Of a DNA stretch of 36,731 nt, positions 21,575 through 30,132 are shown piece after piece. Position numbers and translations under genes: made by a program. Position 1 is the first letter of the stretch; every line of letters starts with the position of its first letter. Origin of the DNA: an uncultured Alphaproteobacteria bacterium (GTDB lineage: Bacteria; Pseudomonadota; Alphaproteobacteria; SP197); assembly GCA_938048755.1 (NCBI GenBank), contig CALIUG010000167.1:1-36731 (forward strand), read 5' to 3'. A model generated the notes under the pieces. That model saw only the letters and a program-made list of their open reading frames with translations. It had not been told where the DNA came from and searched no databases.

Positions 21575-22969
21575 TCAGGCCAGCGGCGGGCGCCTGTCGA
21601 ACAGCGGGTTGGCGCGCTCGAAGGCGCGTGCAGCCTGAAGGACGAGCGCATCCTCACGCCGCCGCCCGGCGATCTGCAATCCGTAGGGAAGTCCTGCCTT
21701 GGTGAAGCCGCAGGGCACGCTGACGGCAGGTTGGCCCGTGGCGTTGAATGGCTGCGGGAAGGTCTCGTAATTGTCTTCCGACATGGGCCAGTCGGGTGGC
21801 GCGTCATGGCCGGTGGGATAGGCCGTCACGGCAGCAGCCGGTGTCATGATCAGGTCCCAGTTCCAGTGGAACTCGTCCATCAGGCGCGTCATGTCGCTGC
21901 GCATGCGCCGGGCATGGAAGAACCGTTCGATGGAAACCGTTTTTCCGGCCTCGACGGCGTCACGCATTTCACGACCGATCCCGGCCCGGGTTTCCTCATC
22001 CATCCCAGCCGCTGATTCTGCCGACAAGGTTTCCCAGAGCATGCCGAACCAGGAATAGGGATCGGGGAAACCGGGATCGACCTCTTCGACTGTGGCGCCG
22101 GCGTCGCGAAGGATGGCAATGGCAGTGCGACAACCCTCGGCGATCTCGGGGTCGCACCAGGTGAATCCCAGATCCGCGCTGTAGGCGATGCGCAGGCCCG
22201 CCACGCCGTTCTCAAGGGTGGTAGTGTGATCAACCCCGTCATCGGGCAGGCTGTGCCAGTCCATCACGGCGTGTTTGGCCATCGCGTTCATCATCATGGC
22301 CGCATCCCGAACGGTGCGGGCGATCGGGCCGGAAGCCGAGAGCCGCCCGAAGTGCTCGCCCGGAGCCTGGGGAACACGGCCAAAGGTCGGCTTGTGTCCC
22401 ACCAGATTGGTGAACGACGCAGGTGTGCGGATCGAGCCGCCGCCATCGCTGCCCAGCGAGAGCGGGCCGCAGCCCGACGACACCGCAGCGACACTGCCGC
22501 CCGATGACCCGCCGGGGGTGCGTCCGGTATCCCAGGGATTGACCGTAAGGCCCGTGAGCGGGGAATCGGTTACGCCGGAGTTGCCGAATTCCGGTGTTGT
22601 CACCTTGCCGGTGAGGACGCATCCAGCCGCGCGCAGATGGGCTACGGCGGGATCATCTTCCGGGTTGGGTTCGTCAGATGTGGTCAGGCTGCCATAACGT
22701 GTGGGCCATCCCTTCAGCCACATCAGATCCTTGATCGAAACCGGCACGCCTTCCAGCGGGGAACGCGCCGTGCCCGCGCGCCAGCGCGCCTCCGATTCTG
22801 CTGCCTGGGCCAAGACGATTGCGTCGTCGCGATGGCAGAAGGCGTTGAGAACCGGATCCACCGCATCGATCCGCGCCAGCACGGCCCGCGTCGCTTCGAC
22901 GGGTGACAGCGTGCCTGCCGCATAGGCTGCGGATAGTTCCGCGGCGGTCATCCAGATGATGTCGGTCAT
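21575..22969 (-). CDS. Amidase (amidase-signature family)
   Basis: The 464-residue protein carries the Ser-Ser-Lys triad of the family: Lys80 in GVPVSIKDLMWLKG, the Ser in PGGSSGGSVAAVSSG (155/156) and nucleophile Ser179 in SDGGGSIRTPAS. These enzymes hydrolyse amides, for example of aryl acids or glutamine-linked tRNA. No gatB/gatC genes are nearby, and the sequence looks like a stand-alone catabolic amidase rather than GatA, but this is not certain. It converges on bluB with a 6-bp gap. Confidence 0.9.
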   Translation of the reverse strand: MTDIIWMTAAELSAAYAAGTLSPVEATRAVLARIDAVDPVLNAFCHRDDAIVLAQAAESEARWRAGTARSPLEGVPVSIKDLMWLKGWPTRYGSLTTSDEPNPEDDPAVAHLRAAGCVLTGKVTTPEFGNSGVTDSPLTGLTVNPWDTGRTPGGSSGGSVAAVSSGCGPLSLGSDGGGSIRTPASFTNLVGHKPTFGRVPQAPGEHFGRLSASGPIARTVRDAAMMMNAMAKHAVMDWHSLPDDGVDHTTTLENGVAGLRIAYSADLGFTWCDPEIAEGCRTAIAILRDAGATVEEVDPGFPDPYSWFGMLWETLSAESAAGMDEETRAGIGREMRDAVEAGKTVSIERFFHARRMRSDMTRLMDEFHWNWDLIMTPAAAVTAYPTGHDAPPDWPMSEDNYETFPQPFNATGQPAVSVPCGFTKAGLPYGLQIAGRRREDALVLQAARAFERANPLFDRRPPLA

Positions 22970-23023
22970 GATCTTTTCCTCGTCCCTGATCCGGTGCTAC
23001 AGAGCGGCTCCTGAACTCATCGT

Positions 23024-23647
23024 ATGGAGTTGTCTGTCGTGCGCCACTTCTTTGCCGCGTTCCTTGTCCTGGCTTTCGGCCTTGGTTCCGTTCACGCCGT
23101 CTGGGCACAGAACCTTCCTGAAGAGGTGGCCGGTTCACTCAAAGCCGCATCCGATGCCGACCTCACGACCCACCTGCGGACGGTCAACATGGAACTCGCC
23201 ATGGCGACCGGTGATGCCTCGCAGCAGCGCGAGATCATCGCCTATGCCCTCATCCTGCGCAAAGACGACATGATCGAAACCATGGGTGCGGCCTCCATGG
23301 TCGACGGGCAGTTCCGCGATGCCATCGATTTTGGTGCCCGCGCCTTTCCCAAACAGACCCTCGCGCTGACAGGTTCGATTGCGCATCTGTTGCCCGAGGA
23401 AACCGACGTCATTGTCATCCACGCCTTCATGATGGCCCCGATCACGGCCGGTGAATCGATCGCGACCATTGCAGAGATCACTGGCCGCGACGTCGATGAA
23501 CTCTTTGCGCTCATTTCGGGCGATGCCGAACTGCTGGGCTGGGACGTTGAGGCCTTGCGTCATGATGCGCATCACGCCGATGTTTCCGGCCATGTCGAAC
23601 GCGCTGTCGAAGCCGGCAATAACGTTCTCTATGCCATGGGCATGTAG
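23024..23647 (+). CDS. Secreted protein of unknown function
   Basis: The 207-residue product has a probable signal peptide (FFAAFLVLAFGLGSVHAVWAQ, cleaved near residue 29) and a mature part of helices with no motif I recognise. Visible stretches are LRTVNMELAMATGDASQQRE, GARAFPKQTLALTG and ESIATIAEITGRDVDELFAL. GTG 23039 is a possible start, with GGAG 9 bases upstream; ATG 23024 has no such site. It is divergent from the amidase by 54 bp. It may be a conserved lineage-specific periplasmic protein. Confidence 0.6.
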   Translation: MELSVVRHFFAAFLVLAFGLGSVHAVWAQNLPEEVAGSLKAASDADLTTHLRTVNMELAMATGDASQQREIIAYALILRKDDMIETMGAASMVDGQFRDAIDFGARAFPKQTLALTGSIAHLLPEETDVIVIHAFMMAPITAGESIATIAEITGRDVDELFALISGDAELLGWDVEALRHDAHHADVSGHVERAVEAGNNVLYAMGM

Positions 23648-23656
23648 TCTGCCCAC

Positions 23657-24365
23657 TCAGCCGCGTTCTCTTGTGATGAGGTCGGCCAGCCGCTGCTTCT
23701 GACGGCCGGCTTCGTCGAAGTTTGCCCCATCCAGCCATGCCTCAAATCCGGCGCGCACGGCCAGCCATTCTTCATCGGTGATGCTGAACCAGGCGGTGTC
23801 GCGGTTACGCCCGTCGATGATCCTGTGGCGATAGAAGATGCCTTCGAACTGGAATCCGAAACGCGGTGCGGCACCGCGTGAACCCGCGTTGAGCGCATTG
23901 CATTTCCATTCCATGCGGCGATAGCCCAGGTCATCAAAGGCGTGACGCAGGGAAAGAAAGATGGCTTCGGTTGCTGCCCGGGTTTTCTGCAGAAACGGTG
24001 CAAACCAGATATGGCCGATCTCGACGGAGCGATGGGCAGGCTCGATGGTGAGGTAACTCATCATGCCTGCCAGGCGGCCGTTCTTCCAGGTCGCGGATGG
24101 CAAAAAAGAGCGGATCGGCGCTGGCCGTGCAGGCCGCGAACCAGGTCTGGAAGGCCGCTTGATCGACGAAGGGGCCATAGGGCAGATAGTCCCAGATCTC
24201 CTGTCCGGCCTCGCTTTCATGACCAACGGCAAAGAGTTCGGCGCAATGGCTTGCGATGCTGACCGGCTCCAGAGCCGCCCATGTGCCGGTATGGGGTATG
24301 GCAGCCGGCCGGGGCGAGGGAAGGCCTGCAACGGCATCACCGCTGAGGGTCCGGGATTGCGACAT
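23657..24365 (-). pseudogene. GNAT (RimJ/RimL-like) N-acetyltransferase, frameshifted
   Basis: Two overlapping frames together make one GNAT protein of about 236 residues. The first, from ATG 24365, reads MSQSRTLSGDAVAGL and proceeds to FAIRDLE. The second continues NGRLAGMMSYLTIEP, VEIGHIWFAPFLQ, RRMEWKCNALNAGS and GFQFEGIFYRH, typical of RimJ/RimL acetyltransferases. The switch falls in the run ttcttcc at 24081-24087, and removal of one base restores the frame: the 709-nt span is one more than a multiple of three. It is either a genuine loss or a sequencing error. It is divergent from a MocR regulator, which often controls such a gene. Confidence 0.8.
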
Positions 24366-24384
24366 GATGGTAGCGCCTTGCTGA

Positions 24385-24413
24385 TTGAACCGTACAGATG
24401 GTGGCGGCAAAAT
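24385..24413 (+). promoter_or_regulatory. Possible promoter of the MocR regulator
   Basis: TTGAAC at 24385-24390 and CAAAAT at 24408-24413 are 17 bp apart. The putative operator begins at the end of this -10 box. Confidence 0.4.
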
Positions 24414-24464
24414 TGGACTTGTGACAAGGTCCACTGTCAGTAGTTTTTGCAAACCAATTGGACC
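24414..24464. promoter_or_regulatory. Putative MocR operator sites
   Basis: TGGAC-TTGTGACAAG-GTCCA at 24414-24433 is an imperfect dyad, and AATTGGAC occurs at 24411-24418 and again at 24456-24463, start points 45 bp apart. Paired direct and inverted sites between a regulator and its divergent target are typical for MocR proteins. Confidence 0.45.
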
Positions 24465-24468
24465 GACC

Positions 24469-25929
24469 ATGGCCCTTCCCGCTCCCGATGCCGGCCCCTT
24501 GCCCCTGTCATTGGATCGCGACTCGGGCACGCCCATGTCCGGCCAGCTTTATGACCAGCTTCGTGAACTGATCCTTTCGGGCCGCTTGCCGCCGGGCACG
24601 CGGCTGCCGTCGACCCGTGGACTGGCCGCCGAGCTTTCCGTTTCACGCAACACCGTGGTGGCCTGCTTCGACCAGCTCTTTGCCGAAGGGTATGTGAGCG
24701 GTGCCGTGGGTGCCGGAACCTTTGTCGCCGAGGGTGCCGCGGGGTCTGGTCGGAAAGACAAGCTGCCGGCGACACAGGACCTGCCGGGGCCATCGCGTCG
24801 CGGAGAGGCGCTTGCAGCCATGGCGCCGCCGCGGGCACGGCGTCATCGTGCCTTTGCCGTGGGTGTTCCAGCTCTGGATGCCTTTCCCTTTGCCCATTGG
24901 TCGCGCCTGATGGGGCAGGCCTGGCGTGGGCCGGGTGTCGACACTTTGGCGCTGGGTGCGCCGGCCGGGCTTGATGCCTTGCGTGCCGCAATCGCACGTT
25001 ATCTGGCGGTTGCGCGCGCCGTGGCCTGTTCGCCCGAGCAGGTGATTGTCACCTCGGGCATCCAGCAGGGCATCGGCCTGACCTGCCAGTCGCTCCTGAA
25101 CCGGGGCGATCGCGCATGGGTCGAGGATCCAGGATATCCCGGTGTACGGGGTGCCCTTGCCGGTGCGGGGGTTGATACGGTGCCGGTGCCGGTCGATGCC
25201 GAAGGCCTTGATCTCGAAGCTGGTGATATGCTTGCCGAGGATGCCCGTCTGGCTTGCGTCACACCGTCGCATCACTATCCCCTTGGGACCGTCATGAGTC
25301 TGCAGCGCAGGCTTGCCCTGATCGACTGGGCGGAACGTCGTGACGGCTGGATCCTCGAAGACGATTACGACAGCGAGTTCCGTTATCGCGGTCGGCCGCT
25401 GGCTTCCCTGCAGGGGCTGGACCGCTCGGGTCGGGTGATCTACGCTGGCAGTTTCTCCAAGGTCATGTTTCCCTCCCTGCGCCTGGGCTACCTGGTGGTG
25501 CCCGAACACCTGATCGATACGTTCCTGAAGGTACGCGCCGCGCTGGACGATCATGCCCCACTGACCGCGCAGCCCGCGCTGGCCCGCTTCATGGAAGAAG
25601 GACACTTTGCGGCCCATGTGCGGCGTATGCGTCGCCTTTATGGCGCACGCCAGGAAGCCCTGCTGGACGCAGCCGGGAAACATCTGGATGGGTTGCTGAC
25701 CCTGGCTCCTGATGATGCGGGGATGCATCTGGTCGGCACGCTGGATGATGCCGGGAGCGATGATGTCGCCTTGGCCGCCCGGGCCGATGACGCCGGGATC
25801 GCCACGGTTGCGCTGTCGTCCTATGCGACGTCCGCGGTGGTGCGGCCCGGACTTGTGCTGGGTTACGCGGCGGTGAACGAAGCCGAAATCATGCGCGCGG
25901 CCAAACGGCTTGGCGAGGTCATGGCGTGA
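24469..25929 (+). CDS. MocR/PdxR-type GntR transcription regulator with aminotransferase domain
   Basis: The 486-residue protein has a GntR winged-helix at about residues 20-90 (YDQLRELILSGRLPPGTRLP, STRGLAAELSVSRNTV) joined to a fold-type I aminotransferase domain. The PLP lysine is Lys331 in GSFSKVMFPSLRLGY, and EDDYDSEFRYRGRP (297-310) is the typical MocR stretch. Such proteins bind pyridoxal phosphate and amino compounds to switch genes, usually divergent ones. ATG 24469 was taken because it starts the family-like MALPAPDAGPLPLSLDR; the frame is open to 24385. It ends 11 bp inside the convergent cyclase gene. The divergent target is the frameshifted GNAT gene. Confidence 0.93.
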   Translation: MALPAPDAGPLPLSLDRDSGTPMSGQLYDQLRELILSGRLPPGTRLPSTRGLAAELSVSRNTVVACFDQLFAEGYVSGAVGAGTFVAEGAAGSGRKDKLPATQDLPGPSRRGEALAAMAPPRARRHRAFAVGVPALDAFPFAHWSRLMGQAWRGPGVDTLALGAPAGLDALRAAIARYLAVARAVACSPEQVIVTSGIQQGIGLTCQSLLNRGDRAWVEDPGYPGVRGALAGAGVDTVPVPVDAEGLDLEAGDMLAEDARLACVTPSHHYPLGTVMSLQRRLALIDWAERRDGWILEDDYDSEFRYRGRPLASLQGLDRSGRVIYAGSFSKVMFPSLRLGYLVVPEHLIDTFLKVRAALDDHAPLTAQPALARFMEEGHFAAHVRRMRRLYGARQEALLDAAGKHLDGLLTLAPDDAGMHLVGTLDDAGSDDVALAARADDAGIATVALSSYATSAVVRPGLVLGYAAVNEAEIMRAAKRLGEVMA

Positions 25930-27259
25930 CCGTCTCGCGGGGGAGGTAACAGACCTCGACCGGCGCCTTTCGCCCGCGCAAATCCTGTGGCCCGCCTTCG
26001 ATCATGCCGGAAGGGGTGAACCCCGCCGCGTCGAGAAGTTCCCGGCTGACCACCACGGATGCACCCAGAACCCGGGAGAGCTCCTCCAGGCGTGAAGCAA
26101 CGTTCACGGTATCGCCGATGACCGCGTATTCCAGACGCCAGGCCGAGCCGACATCGCCCAGAACGACCTCGCCAAAATGCACACCCACAGACAGGGTAAC
26201 GGGGTCCTGCTTCATGCTGGCGCGTACCTGATTCCAGTCCTCGGAAAGTTGCACCACGGCCAGGGCTGATTCCAGAGCGTGCGTGGCGTCCCGTTCGCCG
26301 GGATGGGTTGTGCCGAAGGTCGCCATGACCCCGTCGCCCAGGAACTTGTCGAGTGTTCCGCCATGCTCGAACACGGTCTGTTCCAGACGTCCGTGCAGTT
26401 CCCGTAACAGGGCAATGGTGCCTTCTGCGCCGAGCCGTTCGGAAAGACTGGTGAAGCCCACGACATCGACAAACATCACCGCAATATCCTGGCGACGGAC
26501 TTCCGCCAGGGGCTGGTCGTGGCTTGCCAGTTCGTCGACCATGGTGGGCGGGAAGTGCCGCGCCAGATTGGCGCGTTCGCGCGCAACAGTGATCTGGCGC
26601 GATAGCAACCTGCGTGTGCGCCAGACCACAACGGCAAGCACCAGCGTCGTGATCGACAGGACCAGAAGGTCCTGACTCCAGACCTCGACATTGACGAAGT
26701 CGGGATGGTTGATAAGCGCGACTTCCTCTTCGATGGTGATCCCGTCCGGGATGGCGACGATGCTTTCGGGCAGCGATGCGATCCACCAGAATCCGGCGCT
26801 CCAGACCAGTCCGGAGAAAATTCCCGCCCACAGGACGAGCCATGGCGAGAAGTAGAGCGTCGTCAGAGCCAACACGAAGTAGAAATAGACGACCGTGTGG
26901 TTGTCCAGAAGGACCTGCGGCGGCCATGGAGGTTCGAGGATGATCTGGGCGCCGAACATGGCAAAGCCGGCGACGACGATCTCCAAGGCAACGATCACGT
27001 AGACCTGCCAGGACCGGAACCAGCTGCTCGACAGCAGGGCAATCTGTGCGACCCCCAGGCTGAGCATGACCAGAAGACATGCCTCGATCAGCCACAGGAT
27101 ATCGAGTGGTACCCAGATCAGCATCGCAATCATGACCATAGGAATGGCAATCAGGCGCAGCCTGGCGCCCAGACGTGCCCCGGCGATCTCTTCCTCGCGT
27201 ACGGCGCGCCAGACCTGGCGCACGGGTCCGCGGGGGACGGATTGCTGGACCGCAGTCAT
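25919..27259 (-). CDS. Membrane-bound class III adenylate cyclase
   Basis: The 446-residue protein has an N-terminal membrane part with about five hydrophobic segments (35-70, 85-108, 122-137, 141-160 and 197-215), then a class III nucleotide cyclase domain at about 255-435. FVDVVGFT supplies metal-binding Asp265, LDKFLGDGVMATFG supplies Lys305 and Asp309, and IGDTVNVASRLE supplies Asp383, Asn386 and Arg390. Lys305 with the Asp383 position favours ATP over GTP. Its stop overlaps the MocR gene by 11 bp (convergent), and its ATG overlaps the stop of the Ldh-family gene as ATGA, so it is translated with that gene. Confidence 0.9.
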   Translation of the reverse strand: MTAVQQSVPRGPVRQVWRAVREEEIAGARLGARLRLIAIPMVMIAMLIWVPLDILWLIEACLLVMLSLGVAQIALLSSSWFRSWQVYVIVALEIVVAGFAMFGAQIILEPPWPPQVLLDNHTVVYFYFVLALTTLYFSPWLVLWAGIFSGLVWSAGFWWIASLPESIVAIPDGITIEEEVALINHPDFVNVEVWSQDLLVLSITTLVLAVVVWRTRRLLSRQITVARERANLARHFPPTMVDELASHDQPLAEVRRQDIAVMFVDVVGFTSLSERLGAEGTIALLRELHGRLEQTVFEHGGTLDKFLGDGVMATFGTTHPGERDATHALESALAVVQLSEDWNQVRASMKQDPVTLSVGVHFGEVVLGDVGSAWRLEYAVIGDTVNVASRLEELSRVLGASVVVSRELLDAAGFTPSGMIEGGPQDLRGRKAPVEVCYLPRETVTP

Positions 27260-28269
27260 GCCGGTGGTGCCACGCCGGCCTGTCGTGCGGCATCGCAGAG
27301 GCCCTGCCAGACACCATCATGCAGAACGATGCCGTTCGTGCGTGCCAGAGTTTCCTTTTCTGCTTCGGGGTCGCCGGCGACCCGTACCTTGTCGAAGCCG
27401 GGAGCGGGCGGTGTCGCACGGATGCGCGCAACCTCACGCTCCGCAGCATCGGCATAGTCCGCACCAAAGCCGAATGCGTCGATGTCGAGGGCAATGAGCA
27501 GCCAGTTGAACTCGAAGGCATTGCCGAGCATGGCCTTGCCCACGAGCTCAGCGATGGTCGCCAGACCAGATCCCTTGTAGGCGCCGGCTGGGAGGATCGC
27601 GCCGCCGTCGTCATAGGCGTCGATACTTGTGGTGGGGTTGCCGTCGCGGTCGGCCAGCCAGCCTTCCGGCACCGGTTCTTCGGTGCGCCGGCGGATGCGT
27701 ACCTTGCCGTTGGCAACGACGCAGGTGGCAAAGTCGGCCGAAACCATGCCGGCTTCGCCCGCCTCCATCGCAAGAGCCCAGGGGTTGGTCGACATGGTCC
27801 CACCGCGCCCGCCATGGGCCGCGACCATGGGGAACTGCTCGGCCCCGCCGCCGCCCAGACCGATGGCGAACTTGCCTGCCCGTGCCAGGCGTTCGCTGTA
27901 GGCACCCATGCGCCCGGTATGGCCGACTTCGGTGATGCCCGCACAGACGATGGCCTGATCGCGTCCCATCTCGAGCAGCTCGTCAACCGCGCGTTCCATG
28001 GCGGGAATGCCAAGGCCCCTGCCGCCGTCGATATGGACGACCGTGCTGCTGCGCCGGGCCGCGGTGATGGTGCCGACCGGCCTGGCCTGATCGGTCGCAA
28101 AGAGGTCGAGATAGTAGGCGACCCGATTGATCCCGTGGGAAACCACCCCTTTCATCTCCGCATCGATCAGATGGCGCGCCACGGCCGCCGCATCGCCGGG
28201 CTCCATGCCCGCACCGGTCAGGATGTCGGCACAGAAGGCCTCAAGCGTTTCGGCCCGGAAGGTCGGCAT
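27256..28269 (-). CDS. Malate/L-lactate dehydrogenase (Ldh_2) family oxidoreductase
   Basis: The 337-residue product belongs to the NAD(P)-dependent Ldh_2 family, separate from classical LDH/MDH. Visible features are MKGVVSHGINRVAYY near residues 39-53, DGGRGLGIPAMERAVDEL, the GHTGRMGAYSERLARAG segment, and GGGAEQFPMVAAHGGRGGTMSTNP, then LPAGAYKGSGLATIAELV, where the Lys is typical of the active site. Substrates in the family include malate, sulfolactate, ureidoglycolate and delta-piperideine-2-carboxylate. The start of the next gene overlaps its stop. Exact substrate unknown. Confidence 0.9.
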   Translation of the reverse strand: MPTFRAETLEAFCADILTGAGMEPGDAAAVARHLIDAEMKGVVSHGINRVAYYLDLFATDQARPVGTITAARRSSTVVHIDGGRGLGIPAMERAVDELLEMGRDQAIVCAGITEVGHTGRMGAYSERLARAGKFAIGLGGGGAEQFPMVAAHGGRGGTMSTNPWALAMEAGEAGMVSADFATCVVANGKVRIRRRTEEPVPEGWLADRDGNPTTSIDAYDDGGAILPAGAYKGSGLATIAELVGKAMLGNAFEFNWLLIALDIDAFGFGADYADAAEREVARIRATPPAPGFDKVRVAGDPEAEKETLARTNGIVLHDGVWQGLCDAARQAGVAPPA

Positions 28270-28293
28270 GGCGCATTTCCCGTGCGTGGAAGG

Positions 28294-28323
28294 TTGGTTG
28301 TTCCCTGGTCACCACGCTAACCT
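28294..28323 (+). promoter_or_regulatory. Possible promoter of the agmatinase-like gene
   Basis: TTGGTT and TAACCT are 18 bp apart in the 80-bp gap between two divergent genes. The gene's ribosome-binding site AGGAGAGG follows. Confidence 0.25.
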
Positions 28324-28349
28324 AAGCACAACAACATGAGGAGAGGCGC

Positions 28350-29309
28350 ATGGCGCAGAGGAACGGCGACTTCGCCTTCACATCGGATTCGCTTTATGGC
28401 ACGTCCGACGACAACACCTATTCCGGCGCACTGAGTTTCATGCGTCGGCGCTACACCCGGGACCTCACCGGCGTCGATGTTGCGGTCTCCGGCATTCCCT
28501 ATGATCTGGGCACCTCGAACCGGGCGGGCACACGGTTCGGACCGCGTGCGATCCGCCAGGCCTCCAGCCACATCGCCTGGGGTCCCCAATGGCCTTATGA
28601 CTTTGACCCGTTCCATCGTCTGGCGTGCGCCGACTGGGGCGATCACAGCTTCAGCGTCGGCTATACCGACCGCATGCTTGAATCCGTGGAAGCCAACACA
28701 CTGGAGATGTTCCAGGCCGGCTGTTTCCCCATGACCATGGGCGGCGACCATTTCGTCACGCTGCCGCTGCTGCGCGCCGCTGCGAAACATCATGGCGGCG
28801 GGCTTTCACTGATCCATTTTGATGCCCATACCGATACCAGCCGAAGCGAGAACCTCAACCACGGCACCATGTTCTGGCATGCCATGCAGGAAGGCCTGAT
28901 CGATGCCAAACGTTCGATCCACATGGGTATCCGCATGTTCGTCGACTGGGATGACGGGTTCACCAAGATCGGTGGCTGGGATGCCCAGCGCCTGTCACCC
29001 GATGCCATTGGCGAGCGAATCCACGACGTGGTCGGCGACAACAAGGCCTATGTCACGTTCGACATCGATTTCCTTGATCCCTCCTATGCACCGGGCACGG
29101 GAACACCGGTGGTCGGCGGCCCGACCACCATGCAGGCCATGGACATCCTGATGCGTCTGAAGGGTCTCAATCTTATCGGCATGGATCTGGTAGAGGTCGC
29201 ACCCGAACATGACAACGGCGAGGTGACGGCGCTGGCCGGTGCGTCGCTGATGTATCAGGTGCTGCATGTCCTGGCTGAAGACAGGCCCGACATGATCAAG
29301 GCGGATTGA
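28350..29309 (+). CDS. speB: Agmatinase-family ureohydrolase
   Basis: The 319-residue protein has every dinuclear Mn ligand of the arginase/agmatinase fold: GGDHF (His134), IHFDAHTDT (Asp158, His160, Asp162) and TFDIDFLDP (Asp238, Asp240). The N-terminal GTSNRAGTRFGPRAIRQ and C-terminal MDLVEVAPEHDNGEVTALAG are typical. Agmatinase splits agmatine to putrescine and urea; other members act on guanidinobutyrate or guanidinopropionate, so the name gives the family rather than proven substrate. A strong AGGAGAGG site precedes ATG 28350. An SDR gene follows after 61 bp. Confidence 0.9.
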   Translation: MAQRNGDFAFTSDSLYGTSDDNTYSGALSFMRRRYTRDLTGVDVAVSGIPYDLGTSNRAGTRFGPRAIRQASSHIAWGPQWPYDFDPFHRLACADWGDHSFSVGYTDRMLESVEANTLEMFQAGCFPMTMGGDHFVTLPLLRAAAKHHGGGLSLIHFDAHTDTSRSENLNHGTMFWHAMQEGLIDAKRSIHMGIRMFVDWDDGFTKIGGWDAQRLSPDAIGERIHDVVGDNKAYVTFDIDFLDPSYAPGTGTPVVGGPTTMQAMDILMRLKGLNLIGMDLVEVAPEHDNGEVTALAGASLMYQVLHVLAEDRPDMIKAD

Positions 29310-29318
29310 CCACGGTAA

Positions 29319-29345
29319 TATGGAAAGCTAGAACTTTCCTATAAT
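29319..29345 (+). promoter_or_regulatory. Promoter with dyad ahead of the SDR gene
   Basis: A perfect TATAAT lies at 29340-29345. Immediately upstream is the dyad GGAAAG-CTAGAA-CTTTCC (29322-29339), flanked by TAT on each side. No good -35 box is at standard spacing, so the promoter may need an activator or be a repressor target. Confidence 0.5.
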
Positions 29346-29370
29346 GAAGCTGCAACCCGATGAGGACGTC

Positions 29371-30057
29371 ATGACCAAACGAGCCCTGGTAACCGGTGCC
29401 AACCGCGGTATCGGTCTTGAGATCAGCCGCCAGCTAGGCCAGGCAGGCCATGCCGTGCTGCTCGGAGCACGCGATCTGGCCAACGGCGAGGAAGCCGCCG
29501 CCAAACTGCGCGAAGAGGGTCTGGATGTCACCGCCGTGGAGATCGATGTCTCCAAGGCTTCTTCGGTGAAGAAGATTGCGGCCTCCCTGAAGAAGCAGGG
29601 TCTGGATGTCGATGTGCTGGTCAACAATGCCGGTGTTCTTGCCGAAGGTGAGCTGCTTACCGGTCCCGACCCCATGAAGGGTGCGCTGGGCGTCAATCTC
29701 ATGGGCCCGCTCGCGACCACGCGGGCCTTTGCGCCGGCCATGGCCGAGCGGGGCTGGGGCCGCATTGTCAACGTTTCGTCGACCTGGGGTTCGTTCGAAA
29801 GCGGCCTTGAAGGCCCCGCCGCCTATGCCATTTCAAAGGCCGCCCTGAACGCACTGACCGTGCGCCTGTCGCGCGAGATGGGCGATGGCATCCTGATCAA
29901 TGCGATGTGCCCAGGCTGGGTCCGCACGCGCATGGGCGGGGATGAAGCCAACCGCTCGGTTGAGGAGGGCGCCGATACCGCGCTGTTCCTGGCGACCCTG
30001 CCCGATGGCGGCCCGACGGGCGGCTTCTTCCGCGACCGTGCGCCGATTGCCTGGTAA
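29371..30057 (+). CDS. Short-chain dehydrogenase/reductase (SDR)
   Basis: The 228-residue protein shows the classical SDR marks: the NAD(P)-binding TGANRGIG near residues 8-15, the NNAG motif in VDVLVNNAGVLAEG near 80-90, catalytic Ser in VNVSSTWGSF, and the Tyr-Lys pair in AAYAISKAALNAL. It then has CPGWVRTRMGG. Basic residues after the first beta strand (GARDLANG) favour NADPH. ATG 29371 with GAGG 5 bases ahead was preferred to ATG 29344, which overlaps the promoter -10 box. Substrate unknown. Confidence 0.92.
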   Translation: MTKRALVTGANRGIGLEISRQLGQAGHAVLLGARDLANGEEAAAKLREEGLDVTAVEIDVSKASSVKKIAASLKKQGLDVDVLVNNAGVLAEGELLTGPDPMKGALGVNLMGPLATTRAFAPAMAERGWGRIVNVSSTWGSFESGLEGPAAYAISKAALNALTVRLSREMGDGILINAMCPGWVRTRMGGDEANRSVEEGADTALFLATLPDGGPTGGFFRDRAPIAW

Positions 30058-30132
30058 AGCCGGGTCGGGCATGCCTTGCGTCTGCACGGCAATGGTGTTC
30101 AAGATGTCGGGACCGATACAGGAGAATGCGTG

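Noticed and set aside
25863-28100. A 745-codon frame on the minus strand across the cyclase and dehydrogenase genes
   Set aside because: It is a shifted frame of both genes, Arg/Pro/Gly-rich and without motifs.
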